From Pseudomonadota bacterium (GTDB lineage Bacteria; Pseudomonadota; Gammaproteobacteria; Burkholderiales; Burkholderiaceae_F): 40,675 nucleotides of DNA. The DNA is taken from assembly GCA_021838715.1 (NCBI GenBank), contig JAKCCX010000017.1, forward strand, positions 1 to 40,675. The letters are read 5' to 3'. Positions 39,963-40,675 of this stretch are shown here, in pieces. The position numbers and the translations under genes were made by a program. The notes under the pieces were generated by a model that did not search any database, was not told the origin of the DNA, and saw only the letters and a list, made by a program, of their open reading frames with translations. Every line of letters starts with the position of its first letter. The stretch's first letter is position 1.

Positions 39963-40675
39963 CTAGAAGTTCTTGAGCAGTGTCAGCACCGTCTGCGGCA
40001 AGGTGTTGGCCTGGGTGAGCATGGTCGCACTCGCCTGCTGCACGACCTGCGCCTGAGACAAAGCCGAAGACGCCTGGGCATAATTGGTGTCGATGATCTG
40101 CGACCGGGCGGAAGCCAGATTCATCGAGTTCACCTGCCCGACCGCAGCGGCCTGTTGCGCCTGGATCTGGCCGGCACCCCATTTGGCTTCCACCCCCAGC
40201 ACCTCGCCCAGCGCCGCGTCGATACCCGTGATCGTGGTTGAGGCCGTGGCCGTCGAGAGCGTGCCGCCGGTAATCGACCCCAGGGCATCCCCGTTGTTCA
40301 GCGAGCCCGATCCCGTGTTGATCGCGATCGTGTCGCCGGCATTGGCGCCAACCTGGAAGGTTGCCGTGGTGAAGCTTGCACCGGATCCGAACAAGGTCTG
40401 TCCATTGAACTGGGTCTGCGAAACGACGTTGCCGATCTGCGTCGCCAGTGACTGGAACTCCGCATTCAGGTTCGCGGCATCGCTCGCATTGGTCGTGGAG
40501 TTGTTCGCCTCCACCGCCAGGGTACGCATCTGCTGCAGCATGTTGACGACCGAGGTCAGCGCGCCGCTGGCGGTCTGCGCCATCGAGGCGGCGTCGTTGG
40601 CGTTCATCACGCCCTGATTCAGGCCGTTCACCTGCGCCTGCATCAGCGTGGCGTCCTGCAAGCCCGCCGGATCGT
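39963..40675 (-). CDS. fliC: Flagellin, 5' end beyond the window
   Basis: The visible 237 residues run to the natural stop at 39963; the start lies past the right edge. The visible part begins within the N-terminal D0/D1 region (DPAGLQ, then GLNQGVMNANDAASMAQTAS, LQQMRTLAVEANNSTT). It ends with the canonical C-terminal D0/D1 segment (LASARSQIIDTNYAQASSAL, SQAQVVQQASATMLTQANTL, PQTVLTLLKNF). Between these the variable part is only about 70 residues, so the complete protein would be small, near 280-290 residues. A Ser/Thr cluster STATASTTIT at about 40227-40256 lies in it and could be a sugar acceptor for the neighbouring glycosyltransferases. FliS is its chaperone. Confidence 0.96.
   Translation of the reverse strand, partial: DPAGLQDATLMQAQVNGLNQGVMNANDAASMAQTASGALTSVVNMLQQMRTLAVEANNSTTNASDAANLNAEFQSLATQIGNVVSQTQFNGQTLFGSGASFTTATFQVGANAGDTIAINTGSGSLNNGDALGSITGGTLSTATASTTITGIDAALGEVLGVEAKWGAGQIQAQQAAAVGQVNSMNLASARSQIIDTNYAQASSALSQAQVVQQASATMLTQANTLPQTVLTLLKNF

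Noticed and set aside
1-40675. CRISPR arrays, tRNA/rRNA genes, insertion sequences, prophage genes
   Set aside because: No regularly spaced repeats, cloverleaf patterns, transposase motifs or integrase motifs were seen.

Overview
The window is a high-GC flagellar and chemotaxis region. Three things point to a betaproteobacterium, probably of the Burkholderiales: the flgB-to-flgL run divergent from flgA-flgM-flgN, the flhB-flhA-flhF-flhG-fliA block, and the fliC / flaG-fliD-fliS-fliT-fliK-fhlB block. The species cannot be fixed from sequence alone. Every flagellar gene seen looks intact except fliC, which is cut by the right edge. There are no rRNA or tRNA genes, insertion sequences or CRISPR arrays that I can see.

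Layout from left to right. Positions 1-416 hold no convincing gene. At 417-4870 (minus) there is a two-component pair: a histidine kinase with about eight PAS domains and a HisKA_2-type core, and a response regulator with an ANTAR-like RNA-binding tail. At 5004-14858 (minus) lies the rod/hook/ring operon flgB-C-D-E-F-G-H-I-J-K-L, with a short FlgJ that lacks the muramidase domain. Divergent from it on plus are flgA, flgM and flgN (15028-16554), with near-perfect sigma-28 promoters before flgA and flgM. A perfect 42-base palindrome (16591-16632) serves as a bidirectional terminator between flgN and the next minus-strand genes. Those are a chemoreceptor and cheW (16666-18997), then fliA-flhG-flhF-flhA-flhB (transcribed flhB to fliA, 19109-25805), with a sigma-28-type promoter upstream of flhB.

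An unrecognised 145-residue protein follows on plus (26119-26556), with its own sigma-28-like promoter, and then a YcgR-type c-di-GMP flagellar brake on minus (26681-27448). From 27659 to 35275 there is a probable glycosylation island. It holds two tandem TPR plus family-41 (O-GlcNAc-transferase-like) glycosyltransferases and a family-2 glycosyltransferase on plus, and a 904-residue glycosyltransferase-methyltransferase-glycosyltransferase fusion on minus. It sits directly between ycgR and the late flagellar genes fhlB, fliK, fliT, fliS, fliD, flaG and fliC (35386 to the right edge). Flagellin or the cap is therefore the natural candidate target, but this is inferred from position.

How the parts work together: FlhA and FlhB form the export gate, FhlB and FliK bear on hook-length switching, and FlhF and FlhG on flagellar placement. 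FlgB-L build the rod, rings, hook and junction, and FlgN, FliS and FliT are chaperones. FliA and its anti-factor FlgM time the late genes. The receptor, CheW and YcgR steer and brake the motor. The most unusual points are the FlhG that has lost its ATPase motifs but kept its FlhF-contacting motif, the NPEH instead of NPTH autocleavage site in FlhB, the tripartite glycosyltransferase/methyltransferase fusion with its family-41 neighbours, and the orphan gene carrying a late flagellar promoter.
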